From CAWDPQ01 sp963804245 (GTDB taxonomy: Bacteria; Acidobacteriota; Vicinamibacteria; Vicinamibacterales; 2-12-FULL-66-21), in assembly GCA_963804245.1 (NCBI GenBank), contig CAWDPQ010000010.1, forward strand, positions 62,001 through 126,000: a DNA stretch of 64,000 bases, given 5' to 3'. This document shows, in pieces, positions 23,379 to 33,375 of the stretch. The stretch's first letter is position 1, and the number at the start of each line of letters is the position of its first letter. Below the pieces are notes generated by a model that saw only the letters and a program-made list of their open reading frames with translations, was not told the DNA's origin and ran no database searches. Position numbers and translations under genes: made by a program.

Positions 23379-24452
23379 ATGGCCACGTTCGCCATTGCCC
23401 CACCAATCGAGCCGATGCTCGCCAAGCTCGCCGACACGCTGCCGAGCGGCGAGGGATTTCTGTTCGAGCCGAAGTGGGATGGCTTCCGCGCCATCGTGTT
23501 TCGCAGCAGTTCAGAGGTGTACATCCAGAGTCGGGATCTGCGGCCGTTGGATCGCTACTTTCCGGAGCTGCACGATCTGTTCATGCGCGCGCTGCCTGAC
23601 GGCTGCGTCATCGACGGCGAGATCGTGATCGCGACCTCGAGAGGGCTCGACTTCGATCGCCTTCAGCTTCGCCTGCACCCCGCCGCGTCGAGGGTGGCGA
23701 AGCTTGCCAGCGAGACACCGGCCTCCTTCGTAGGCTTCGATCTGCTCGCGGGTCACGGACGCGATCTGCGCAGCGCCGGGCAAAGTGAACGCCGCGAGCA
23801 CCTGGAGAAGCTGCTGGCCGGCGTTGCGCCTCCTATTCATCTCACGCCGATGACCCGCGAGCGCAGCGTGGCAGCCGAATGGCTCAGTCGATTCGAGGGT
23901 GCCGGGCTCGACGGCGTCATCGCCAAGCCAGAGCACGGACACTACGAGCCGGGGAAGCGCGCCATGATCAAGGTGAAGCATGCGCGCACCGCCGAGTGCG
24001 TGGTGGCTGGATTCCGCTGGCACAAAAACGGAGAAGGCATCGTCGGCTCGCTGCTCCTCGGTTTGTACGACGACAGGGGCAGGCTGCAGCACGTCGGCGT
24101 GACGTCGTCATTCACGATGGAGGCACGCCGGCAGCTCGCACAGGAGCTCGCTCCGCTCCGCACCGACGCGCTCGTGAATCATCCCTGGCGCGAATGGGCG
24201 ACTGGTATCCACGAGATGACACGCATGCCGGGCGGTCAGAGCCGCTGGAGCGCGGGAAAAGATTTGTCGTGGGAGCCGCTGCGGATCGAGAGGGTCTGCG
24301 AAGTCAAATACGATCACCTGCAGGGCGATCGTTTTCGCCATGCGGCGGTCTTTCAGCGCTGGCGCCCGGACAAGTTGCCAGCGGATTGCCGCTACGACCA
24401 GCTCGAGGTTACCACTCCTTACGAGCTCGAGAAGGTCTTTGGCGCGACGTGA
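23379..24452 (+). CDS. ATP-dependent DNA ligase (LigC/LigD ligase-domain type)
   Basis: 357 residues. The nucleotidyltransferase core carries motif I EPKWDGFRA with adenylated lysine K32, motif III DGEIVIA, VGFDLLAG, motif IV GLDGVIAKP and motif V MIKVKHARTAECV. The OB-fold follows (VVAGFRWHKNGEGIVGSLLL, ERVCEVKYDHLQG). It belongs with stand-alone ligases of bacterial NHEJ. Its last 44 bases overlap the 3' end of the opposing LigD-polymerase gene. No ku gene is in the window. The start has no clear ribosome site. Confidence 0.9.
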   Translation: MATFAIAPPIEPMLAKLADTLPSGEGFLFEPKWDGFRAIVFRSSSEVYIQSRDLRPLDRYFPELHDLFMRALPDGCVIDGEIVIATSRGLDFDRLQLRLHPAASRVAKLASETPASFVGFDLLAGHGRDLRSAGQSERREHLEKLLAGVAPPIHLTPMTRERSVAAEWLSRFEGAGLDGVIAKPEHGHYEPGKRAMIKVKHARTAECVVAGFRWHKNGEGIVGSLLLGLYDDRGRLQHVGVTSSFTMEARRQLAQELAPLRTDALVNHPWREWATGIHEMTRMPGGQSRWSAGKDLSWEPLRIERVCEVKYDHLQGDRFRHAAVFQRWRPDKLPADCRYDQLEVTTPYELEKVFGAT

Positions 24453-25668
24453 CTTCCTCCTGCGCTGGCCGCAGCGGCTCGGGCACGTGCTGCAGGTTCA
24501 CGCGGATTCGAGTCCACGTCGAGGATCGCCCGCGCATGGAGTCCACGAGCACGTCGGCGGGCTCGAGATGCGCGGCGGCCTCGGGATGACGCGCGCGCCA
24601 GCGCTCGAGTCCGGCCAGCGCTTCTTCTTTCCTTTCCGCGCGCGCGACCTCGATCAGCGGGTGCTTCGGCACACGCCGCCGCGACGGTTGCACGCGCATC
24701 GGTTCCCCAGGCTGCTTCTTGTACTGAGGAGGCCACGGTGCGTCCCCTTGCCCCTCCTTTTCCTGACGCGCTGACAGCTCGAGCAGGCTCGCCAATGAGC
24801 ACGGACGCGAGTCGATATCGGCATGACGGTCGCCCACTTCGCGAAACCTCGCGATCATCGTCTTCAGCGTGAAGTCACCCGGATCGCAGGTATCGATCTC
24901 GTCCCACGTGAGAGGCGCCGACACGCGCGCGTCGGGCGTCGGACGAACCGAATAAGCGGCGGCCACAGTGCGATCCTTGGCGTTCTGGTTGTAGTCGATG
25001 AACACGCCGTGGCGCTCCTCCTTCCACCATTTGCTCGTCGCCAGGGCAGGTGCGCGGCGTTCCACCTCGCGGGCCAGCGCGAGTGCCGCGCGGCGAACCT
25101 CGGTGAAGGTCCATTGGCGCTCGATGCGCACGTACACGTGCATGCCGCGCGACCCTGACGTCTTTGGCCAGCCGACGAGATCGAAGTCCGTGAGCACCGT
25201 CTGGACTACGCGGGCGACCTCGCGGATCTGCTGCCACGAAATGCCGGGGACGGGGTCGAGATCCACGCGCAACTCGTCTGGATGATCGAGATCGTCCGCC
25301 CTCACGGGATGGGGGTGAAGCTCGAGGCACGCGAGGTTGGCCATCCAGGCCAGTGCCGCCGGATCTCGGGGCACGACCTCTTCGGCACTGCGGCCGGATG
25401 GGAAGCGCAGGGACACCACCTCGATCCACGGCGGCCGCGACTCCGGGGCCCGCTTTTGATAGAAGAACTCCTCGCCGATCCCGTTGGGATAACGGACCAG
25501 CACATTCGGTCGTCCGCCCGCGGCAGCCAAGGCACCCTCCGCAACTGCCAGGTAATACTGAACAATGTCGAGTTTTGTGTGGCCAGCCTTGGGGAACAGC
25601 ACTTTCCGGGGATTGGAAACACTCACCTCCCGGCCGGCGACAATGAGGGTTTCCTTTTCTGTGGCCAC
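24409..25668 (-). CDS. LigD-type primase-polymerase (NHEJ polymerase domain)
   Basis: 419 residues, GTG start with AGGA upstream. The archaeo-eukaryotic-primase-like polymerase domain fills about 8-290: VSNPRKVLFPKAGHTKLDIV, HPDELRVDLDPVPG with catalytic D136/D138, and SGSRGMHVYVRIE with H177. The ~125-residue C-terminal extension is basic and rich in arginine and is not a ligase or nuclease domain. Together with the convergent ligase gene it forms a split LigD. Its 3' end overlaps the ligase end by 44 bases on the opposite strand. It would add nucleotides at broken ends during NHEJ, with Ku expected elsewhere in the genome. Confidence 0.88.
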   Translation of the reverse strand: MATEKETLIVAGREVSVSNPRKVLFPKAGHTKLDIVQYYLAVAEGALAAAGGRPNVLVRYPNGIGEEFFYQKRAPESRPPWIEVVSLRFPSGRSAEEVVPRDPAALAWMANLACLELHPHPVRADDLDHPDELRVDLDPVPGISWQQIREVARVVQTVLTDFDLVGWPKTSGSRGMHVYVRIERQWTFTEVRRAALALAREVERRAPALATSKWWKEERHGVFIDYNQNAKDRTVAAAYSVRPTPDARVSAPLTWDEIDTCDPGDFTLKTMIARFREVGDRHADIDSRPCSLASLLELSARQEKEGQGDAPWPPQYKKQPGEPMRVQPSRRRVPKHPLIEVARAERKEEALAGLERWRARHPEAAAHLEPADVLVDSMRGRSSTWTRIRVNLQHVPEPLRPAQEEVTSRQRPSRARKEW

Positions 25669-25951
25669 CGGGTGATCCTAATCCCTGCTCCAGAGCCGCC
25701 TGTGTCAACTCGCCGACACACGTTTTACACGGCAAAATTCGCTGGAAAATCTCCAGATCAGTAACAATACGGCTGAGAGGGGAACCTCAGTCCGAAAGGC
25801 GGCGTCTTGATCAAGGGGCGTCTGACGCTGTCGATTTCGAACCCTTCAGATCGTCAATTCTGACGACGGGACGATCGCACCGACCAGCCTGGCCTGGATT
25901 ACCTCTGGAGTAATTGCGACGCCTGCCTCGGACCGGATAAAGAGGAAGCTC

Positions 25952-27080
25952 ATGGCAAAGCGAATGATCCTGATGTTGGCGGTCATGGCCCTGTTCATTG
26001 GGGCTCTTGGCTTCGTGAAGTTCCGCCAGATCCAGACCGCCATCGCGCAGGGCTCGTCCTTCCAGCCGCCACCCGACGCCGTCACCACCATCGTCGCGCA
26101 GCGGGAAGAGTGGCCCGCCACCCTGGCAGTGATTGGCACGATGGCGGCCGTTCAGGGCGTCACCGTCAGCACCGATCTGCCCGGTACGGTCGATCGCATT
26201 GCCTTCGAATCCGGTAAATCCGTGCGTGCCGGCGAGGTTCTGGTTCAGCTCGACACGCGACAGGAGCGCTCGCAGCTTGCCGCGCTCGAAGCGCAGCGGG
26301 ACCTGGCACGTTTGAATTTCGCCCGGATGAAGGACCTGCTCCAACAGAAGGTGATCGCGCAGTCGGAGTTCGACCGGGCGATGACCGATCAGAAGGAGAC
26401 GGACGCCCGGCTCGGCGAGATTCAAACGACGATCGAGCGCAAGAACATTCGCGCGCCGTTCTCGGGCATCCTCGGCATTCGCCAGGTGAACCGCGGGCAG
26501 TACCTCGCCGCTGGCGATCCTGTTGTCGCGCTGCAGGCGCTCAACCCGATCTACGTGAACTTCGGCGTGCCGCAGCAGGATGCCGGCCAGATCCGCGTCG
26601 GCCGCAACGTGCGCATCACCGCCGAGGAATTGGAAGAGTTCCGACTTCTCCGGTCGCGTGACCGCGATCGATTCGATCGTGGATCAGAAGACGCGGAACG
26701 TGCAGGTGCAGGCGACCCTCGCCAATCCCGAGGGCAAGCTGCGGCCGGGCATGTTCGTGCAGACGGAGTTGAATCTCGGTGCCAGCCGCTCGGTAATCGC
26801 GCTGCCCGCGCCGGCGATCAGCTATGCGCCGTTTGGCGACTCGGTGTTCGTGGTGACCGATCTCAAGGATCCCAACGGCAAGACCTACCGCGGCGTCCGC
26901 CAGCAATTCGTGAAGGTCGGCGGGTCGCGCGGCGATCAGGTGGCGGTGGTCTCCGGAATCAATCCAGGGGAGGAAGTCGTGACTTCCGGCGTGTTCAAGC
27001 TGCGTAACGGTGCCGCCGTGCAAATCAACAACAAGGTGACACCGACGAACAATCCAAAGCCGAAGCCTGAGGAGAGCTGA
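25952..27080 (+). pseudogene. RND efflux periplasmic adaptor (membrane fusion protein), one frameshift
   Basis: The start at 25952 follows AGAGGAAG. An N-terminal membrane anchor (about 1-25) is followed by the lipoyl/barrel-sandwich hybrid (VIGTMAAVQGVTVSTDLPGT), coiled-coil hairpin (LAALEAQRDLARLNFARMKD) and beta-barrel (IRAPFSGILGIRQVNRGQYL). At about 26637-26643 the frame changes: ITAEELEE continues as SDFSGRVTAIDSIVDQKTRN, with ALPAPAISYAPFGDSVFVV, only if one T in GAGTTCC is removed. Otherwise it is a complete ~375-residue MexA/AcrA-like adaptor. It ends overlapping the RND pump start by one base. Functional if the extra base is an error; truncated at the beta-barrel if real. Confidence 0.8.
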
Positions 27081-30000
27081 TGCGAATCACCGATCTTTTC
27101 ATCAGGCGGCCTGTCCTCGCGGTCGTCGTCAGCCTGATCATCCTGATTGCCGGGCTGCAGTCGATCAGGGCGCTAAGCGTCCGCCAGTACCCGCGCAGCG
27201 ACATTGCCATCGTCCGCGTGTCCACGGCGTATGTCGGCGCGAATGCCGACCTCGTGCGCGGCTTCATCACCACGCCGCTCGAGCGGGTGATTGCGAGCGC
27301 GGACGGCATCGACTACATGGAATCGTCGAGCGGGCAGAGCATCAGCACCATCACGGTTCATCTGAAGCTCAATTACGACACCAACGCCGCGTTGACGCAG
27401 ATCCAGGCGAAAGTTGCCCAAGTCCGCAACGATCTGCCGCCCGAGGCGGAAGCGCCGATCATCGAGCTCGAGACGGCGGACAACCAGTTTGCGGCGTTGT
27501 ATCTCGGCTTCGCGTCGAAGGACCTCGATCCGAATCAGGTCACCGACTATCTCACCCGAGTGGTGCAGCCGAAGCTGAGCGCGATCAGCGGCGTGCAGCG
27601 GGCCGACCTCCTCGGAGGTCGGACCTTTGCCATGCGCATCTGGCTGAAGCCCGATCGCATGGCGGCGTACGACATTTCGCCGAGCGCGCTGCGCGAGGCG
27701 CTGGCTCGCAATAACTATCTGTCGGCGCTCGGTCGCACCAAAGGTTCCATGGTGTCGGTGAATCTGGTCGCCAATACGGATCTCCGCACGCCCGAGGAAT
27801 TCCGGCAGCTGGTCATCAAAGAGCAGGATGGCGTCGTCGTCAGGCTGGGCGAGATCGCCGACGTCGAGCTGGGTGCCGAGAACTACGAACAGGACGTGCG
27901 CTTCAACGGACAGAGCGCGACGTTCATGGGCCTGTGGGTGCTGCCGACGGCCAACTCGCTCGACGTGATCCACCGCGTACGCGAGGCGCTGCCGGCGATC
28001 CAGTCGCAGCTGCCGGTCGGCATGACGATCAGTGTGCCCTACGATTCGACCGAGTACATCCAGGACGCGATCGACGAGGTGCTCACCACGCTCTCGGAAA
28101 CGCTCCTCATCGTCATCATCGTGATTTTCCTGTTTCTCGGGTCGTTTCGGTCCGTGCTCATCCCGGTGGTGGCCATACCGATTTCACTCGTCGGTGCCGT
28201 GTTCCTGATGGCCGTGGCCGGGTTCACGATCAACCTTCTGACTCTGCTGGCGATCGTCTTGTCGGTCGGCCTTGTCGTAGACGATGCGATCGTGATGGTG
28301 GAGAACATCGAGAGGCACTTGCAGCAAGGCAAGGCTCCTCACCGAGCAGCTATCGATGCCGCGCGCGAGCTCGTGGGACCCATCGTTGCGATGACCATTA
28401 CGCTGGCCGCGGTGTATGCGCCGGTAGGAATCCAGGGCGGGTTGACCGGGGCACTGTTCCGGGAATTCGCATTCACGCTGGCCGGAGCGGTCATCGTGTC
28501 CGGCGTCGTGGCTTTGACCTTGTCACCGATGATGGGCTCGAAGCTGCTGCGCGCGGGTCATACGGATCGCGGCTTCTCAGGGTGGATCAATCGTCGCTTC
28601 GAGTCCGTGCGTCGCGGCTACATGCGCACACTCACGGGAACGCTTCGTTACCGCCCGGTCGTTCTGGTGCTGTGGGCGATCGTGGCGTTGTTGATCGTCC
28701 CCTTCTACATGTTCTCGCAGCGTGAGCTGGCTCCAAACGAGGATCAGGGAGTGATCTTTTCAGTCCTCCAGGCGTCGGCGAACTCGACGATCGATCAAAC
28801 GAAGCTGTTCGCGGAAGAGGTCTACGACGTATACAAGTCGATTCCCGAGACCGCCAGCATCTTTCAAATCACGTTCCCGACCGGCGGTTTCGGCGGCATG
28901 GTGACGAAACCGTGGAGCGAGCGCAGCAAAACGACACAGCAGCTGCTGATGGAGTCGGCGGGCGGCCTGTCGAAGATTTCTGGCATCCGCGCCATACCGC
29001 TGACGCCCCCGGCGCTGCCCGGAGGCGGAGATTTCCCGGTAGACGTGGTGATCGCGTCGGCGGCCGAGCCCCAACAGCTCGGTGAGTTCGCTGGACAAAT
29101 CGTTCAGAAAGCCATGGCCAGTGGTCTCTTCATTTTTGCCGACGCCGATCTGAAGTTCGACCAGCCGCAAACCGAAGTGGTATTCGATCGCGACAAGCTC
29201 CGCTCACAAGGTGTGGATCTGAGCCAGGCAGGGGCGGATCTCTCGATCCTGCTCGGTGGGGATTACGTCAACCGGTTCAGTATCCAGGGCCGCAGCTACA
29301 AGGTGATCCCTCAGCTCAAGCGCACGGAGCGGCTGACACCGGATCAACTCGAACAAGTCTACGTGACTGGTTCGAACGATCAGCTCGTTCCACTGTCGAC
29401 CTTTGCATCGCTGAAGACCACGGCCGAACCGCGCGAGCTGAAGAAATTTCAGCAGCTCAACGCGGTCCGCATTCAGGGCGTGATCCCACCGCCGGTGCCC
29501 CTCGCTCAGGCGCTGACGTTCCTCGAGGATCAAGCGCGCGCCATCCTGCCGCAGGGATTCACCATCGATTACGCCGGGGAGTCGCGCCAGCTCAAGACGG
29601 AGGGCAGCAAGTTCCTCGGAACGTTCCTGCTTTCCGCGATCCTGATCTATCTCGTGCTCGCGGCGCAGTTCGAGAGCTTCCGCGATCCGTTCATCATTCT
29701 CGCCGGATCGGTGCCGCTGGCGATCTCAGGCGCGTTGCTCTTCTCGTTCCTGGGCTTCACGTCGCTGAATATCTACAGCCAGGTCGGACTGATTACCCTC
29801 GTCGGCCTGGTGTCGAAGAACGGCATTCTGATCGTGCAGTTCGCGAACCATCTACAGGAGACCGGTTCGGACAAGCTGGCCGCGGTGATCGAGGCGGCTG
29901 GCACCCGGCTGCGGCCCATTCTGATGACCACCGCGGCCACGGTCATGGGTCACTTTCCTCTCGTTCTGGCGACCGGTCCGGGCGCCGGCGCGCGAAACAG

Positions 30001-30172
30001 CATCGGCATCATGCTGGTCAGCGGCATGATCATCGGAACGGTCTTCACGTTGTTCGTCGTGCCGTCGATCTACATGCTGCTGGCGACGACGCACCACGCA
30101 ATCGCCGTCGAACGGGAAGAGGACGACCGCGGGTCCGTCGGAGTGCCGGGGCTCCCGGAGGCGGCGAGGTGA
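27080..30172 (+). CDS. RND multidrug efflux inner-membrane transporter (HAE1, AcrB/MexW-like)
   Basis: 1030 residues, the normal HAE1 size. MRITDLFIRRPVLAVVVSLI is the typical N-terminus; twelve transmembrane helices with two large periplasmic loops. The proton-relay aspartate pair is in GLVVDDAIVMVEN (about residues 400-401); GGFGGMVTKPW and the C-terminal LVGLVSKNGILIVQFANHL are family signatures. It works with the adaptor encoded just upstream (one-base stop/start overlap) and an outer-membrane TolC-type channel not present here. Substrates cannot be inferred from sequence. The end (VEREEDDRGSVGV) is cytosolic. Confidence 0.92.
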   Translation: MRITDLFIRRPVLAVVVSLIILIAGLQSIRALSVRQYPRSDIAIVRVSTAYVGANADLVRGFITTPLERVIASADGIDYMESSSGQSISTITVHLKLNYDTNAALTQIQAKVAQVRNDLPPEAEAPIIELETADNQFAALYLGFASKDLDPNQVTDYLTRVVQPKLSAISGVQRADLLGGRTFAMRIWLKPDRMAAYDISPSALREALARNNYLSALGRTKGSMVSVNLVANTDLRTPEEFRQLVIKEQDGVVVRLGEIADVELGAENYEQDVRFNGQSATFMGLWVLPTANSLDVIHRVREALPAIQSQLPVGMTISVPYDSTEYIQDAIDEVLTTLSETLLIVIIVIFLFLGSFRSVLIPVVAIPISLVGAVFLMAVAGFTINLLTLLAIVLSVGLVVDDAIVMVENIERHLQQGKAPHRAAIDAARELVGPIVAMTITLAAVYAPVGIQGGLTGALFREFAFTLAGAVIVSGVVALTLSPMMGSKLLRAGHTDRGFSGWINRRFESVRRGYMRTLTGTLRYRPVVLVLWAIVALLIVPFYMFSQRELAPNEDQGVIFSVLQASANSTIDQTKLFAEEVYDVYKSIPETASIFQITFPTGGFGGMVTKPWSERSKTTQQLLMESAGGLSKISGIRAIPLTPPALPGGGDFPVDVVIASAAEPQQLGEFAGQIVQKAMASGLFIFADADLKFDQPQTEVVFDRDKLRSQGVDLSQAGADLSILLGGDYVNRFSIQGRSYKVIPQLKRTERLTPDQLEQVYVTGSNDQLVPLSTFASLKTTAEPRELKKFQQLNAVRIQGVIPPPVPLAQALTFLEDQARAILPQGFTIDYAGESRQLKTEGSKFLGTFLLSAILIYLVLAAQFESFRDPFIILAGSVPLAISGALLFSFLGFTSLNIYSQVGLITLVGLVSKNGILIVQFANHLQETGSDKLAAVIEAAGTRLRPILMTTAATVMGHFPLVLATGPGAGARNSIGIMLVSGMIIGTVFTLFVVPSIYMLLATTHHAIAVEREEDDRGSVGVPGLPEAAR

Positions 30173-30216
30173 TTCCAACTCCGGCATTCGAGGCGCCTGC
30201 GATTAGCCGTGAGCGA

Positions 30217-32479
30217 TCAGCGATCTGAGATCGTGCCATCGTCGAGACCAACGCGGCGGACGAGCGGCCAGTAGCGCGCGTCGGATCGAATCGGATCCAG
30301 TCGCGGATGCACGCGCAGCAGGCTGAGTCCCGACGCCTTCTCCTGCACGGCAATCTCCAACCAGCGATACGCCTCGTCGATGTCACCAAGGCTCGCGTGC
30401 ACCGCGCCGATCCCCCATGCCGACACGACACGCTGCGCTCGCGCCATCGTGAGCTCGCCGAGAATGCGCCGCGCCTCCGCAATGTTGCCGGCTGCAGCCT
30501 CGAGATGCGCCAGCCCGAACGACGGGCCGGCAATGCCGCCCGACAGCCGCCGTCCGGTCTCGTATGCCGCGCGCCCCTCGTCGAAGCGGCCGAGCGCCTC
30601 GAACGCGCGCGCGAGGTCGGTATGCGCGCTGGCGAAACGGGGGTCGAGCTCGATCGACATGCGATACGACAACACCGCCTTCTCGTATTGGCGCGCGAAG
30701 TAGTACACGTCGCCGAGGATGGTGTGCAGCATGACCGCGAGCGGATCCAGGCTGACCGACCTCAGCGCGGCTACCAGTGCTTCCTCGTGTCTCTCGAAAG
30801 AGGAAAGAGCTCGCGCCAGCATGTTGTGCGCAACGGCGAGAGCCGGGTTCAGTTCGATGGCATGTTTCAGTGAGCGGATGCACCCATGCATATCTCCCGT
30901 GTGCATCTGGACGACGCCGATGGATACGTGAGCATCGGCGAGGGAGGGATCGAGTTCGAGAGCTCGCCGGGCGGCCGCCGCGGCCTCCGCCGCGGCCTCG
31001 GCCGGCGGCGCCATCCCTCGCGTCGCGCGAAGAATGTGGCAATCGGCGAGCGCCGACCACGCCGCGGCGAAGTCGGGATCGATTTCGAGCGCCCGCTTCG
31101 CGTGCCGGAGGCCGAGATCGACCCCTTCGGGCGATCCGCCCCACGCTGAATGCCGTCCCTTGAGATATTCGAGATGGGCCTCCGGGTTCACCGCGTGACG
31201 GTGCGCGAGCTGCGTGACTTCGGTCGGGGTCAGCTGCACCGCTATCTCGCGAGCAACCTTTTCAGCGAGCTCGCTCTGCAGACCAAGGACGTCTTCGAGT
31301 TGTCGGTCGTAACGATCGGCCCAGAGCGTTTCGTCCGTACGGGCAGCGATGAGCTGAACACTCAGCCGCACACGCCCGCCGACCAGATGCGCGGAGCCTT
31401 CGAGAATCGCTTCCGCGTTCAGCTCCCGGGCGATCTCCGGAAGCGACAACGCGGTCCCTTTGTAATGCATCGCGGACGTTCTCGAGATGACGCGCAAGGC
31501 CTTGATGCGGGCAAGATCTGAGATCACCGCCTCGGTCATGCCGTCGGCGAAATATTCCTGCGTCGGATCCTGCGAGATGTTGCGAAACGGCAGGACGGCG
31601 ATACTCCGGATCGTACCCCTAGCCAAAACGGGCGAAGGACCCCTGGAGTCGTTGGCGGGCAGTCGCCGCAACGCTTCCGCGACCGCGGCTGCCGACGCCG
31701 GCCGACGCGCGCGGTCCTTCTCGAGGCAGGACGCAATCAGACGGTCGAAGTCGGCGGTTGCTTCCGGCCGGAGGGATCGCAATGAAGGGGCCGGCGTATT
31801 GAAGATCGCGAACATCAGCGCCTGCGGCCGCTCCTGCGCAAACGGCCGCTGTCCTGTGGCCAGTTCGAACAGCGTGACGCCAAGCGCGTAAATATCCGTT
31901 CGCGGGTCTTCTTCCTCGCCCGCGAGTTGTTCGGGCGCCATATATGCCAGCGAACCCATGACATTGCCCGCCCTGGGTCAGCCGGCCCGTCACCGCGTCG
32001 CCCGACAGTAGCAACGCGAGGCCGAAGTCCAGGATCTTCGGCTGCCCATCCGTCGTCAGCGCAACATTCCCCGGCTTCAGGTCGCGATGAAGGACGCCGT
32101 GGCGGTGCGCGTCCTCCAGCGCGTCGGCGACCGCGGCGCCGAGCGATTGGATCTGCACGAGCGGCAGCGGACCCTCTCGCAGCCGGGACTCGAGCGTGCC
32201 GCCCGGCACGAACTCCATGACGAGGAAGTCGTGATCTCCCCCGGAGTCGAAGTCGAACACCGTCGCGATCCCGGCATGCGACAGCCGGGAGAGCGTCAGA
32301 GCCTCACGCCGGAATCGCTCGCGGCCGTCGTTGCTGAGGGGCCCGAGCGCGCCGCGCAGCAGCATCTTCACTGCGACCATGCGATCGAGCCTGGCGTCGT
32401 GTGCCTTCCACACTTCGCCCATGCCTCCGGCGCCGATCCGTTCGAGCAGCCGATAGCGACTCGGAGCGTCTGTGTTCAT
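30217..32479 (-). pseudogene. Ser/Thr protein kinase with TolB-like and TPR domains, one frameshift
   Basis: The N-terminal part (from 32479) is a PknB-type kinase: YRLLERIGAGGMGEVWKAHD, VAVKML, GVLHRDLKPGNVAL, KILDFGLALLL. At about 31960-31970, in GGGCGGGC, the frame breaks; after removing one base it continues MGSLAYMAPEQL, TDIYALGVTLFELATGQRPF. Next comes a TolB-like module (IRSIAVLPFRNISQDPTQEY, FADGMTEAVISDL) and at least six TPR units to the end (ALEIDPDFAAAWSALADCH and similar). No transmembrane helix is obvious between kinase and TPRs. The architecture is typical of acidobacterial signalling kinases. About 753 residues if the indel is an error. Confidence 0.8.
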
Positions 32480-32643
32480 GGATGGTGACTACGAGCCTAC
32501 CGGCACATTCGCGGCCGGTCTTACGACGCTCGCAGCATAACGCCAAACCGCCGGCACCGTGGGATCCGTCCATCGATTGACGGCTGGATACGGGCGACTA
32601 GTTCGAGAAACTGACGCGCCTTGTGCCGACGAATGCGGGTGCT

Positions 32644-33375
32644 TCAGCGGGCATCGTGCAAGATGATACCCAATGTCGCTCGATGCCCTGATCGCACCCG
32701 GCTCACGCCGTGGCGCAGGTTCACTCGATAGGTTCCACGACCACCCCGAACGGGACGATGACGCACCGGAAAGATCACGCCGGCGCCGCGCTCGAGGGCG
32801 ACGACCTCGACGCGTGACTGCATCCGCGGACGCTGTTCCGTCAGCACGAACTCGCCACCCGTGAAGTCGCGGCCCGGTTCCGAGAGCAGGAATGCCACCT
32901 GCAGCGGAAACACGTGCTCGCCGTAGACGTCCTGATGGAGACAGTTGTAGTCTCCGGCTTCATAGCGCAGTAACAGGGGCGTCGGCTTGGTCTGGCCGGC
33001 GTCGTGACAGCGCGCCAGAAAGGCCTCGTGCGAGTCGGGATAGCTCACGTCGATGCCCATCGCCGCATTCCATCGATTGGCGATCGCGGCAAGCGGCGGG
33101 TAAAGCGCGGCACGCAGCGAACGCACGATCTCGGGCAGCGGATACGCGAAGTACTTGTATTCGCCTCGCCCGAAACCGTGCTGTTTCATCACCACGCGAC
33201 TGCGGAACAACGCGTCGTTGCCATAGCTGTCGATCAGTTCGGCGCATTCGTCGGGTGCGAGTGCGCCGCGAATCAGCGCACAGCCGTGCGCGTCGAGGTC
33301 ATCGGCCAGTCGCGGCCAGTCGAGACTGGTGAGGCGATCGAGAACCGAGGCGGTGGCGGGTGCAGCGGTGCTCAC
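32644..33375 (-). CDS. 2OG-Fe(II) oxygenase (prolyl-hydroxylase superfamily) coupled to Ada
   Basis: 243 residues from the GTG at 33375, which overlaps the Ada stop as GTGA. The double-stranded beta-helix has iron ligands H147 and D149 in CLHQDVYG and a distal histidine in NLRHGVSRV (H222), with R232 in GHRATLGII for 2-oxoglutarate. LLLRYEAGDYN and FTGGEFVLTEQRP are also typical. It is a COG3826-type protein, distinct from AlkB, that is commonly seen next to Ada. Co-translation with Ada implies a role in the alkylation response; the substrate (protein or nucleic acid) is not established. Confidence 0.85.
   Translation of the reverse strand: MSTAAPATASVLDRLTSLDWPRLADDLDAHGCALIRGALAPDECAELIDSYGNDALFRSRVVMKQHGFGRGEYKYFAYPLPEIVRSLRAALYPPLAAIANRWNAAMGIDVSYPDSHEAFLARCHDAGQTKPTPLLLRYEAGDYNCLHQDVYGEHVFPLQVAFLLSEPGRDFTGGEFVLTEQRPRMQSRVEVVALERGAGVIFPVRHRPVRGGRGTYRVNLRHGVSRVRSGHRATLGIILHDAR

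Noticed and set aside
25776..25800. CGGCTGAGAGGGGAACC resembles the CTGAGA part of a TPP riboswitch
   Set aside because: The second conserved segment (GAACCTGAT-type) is missing, no matching P1 stem is seen, and the downstream genes encode an RND efflux pump rather than thiamine functions.
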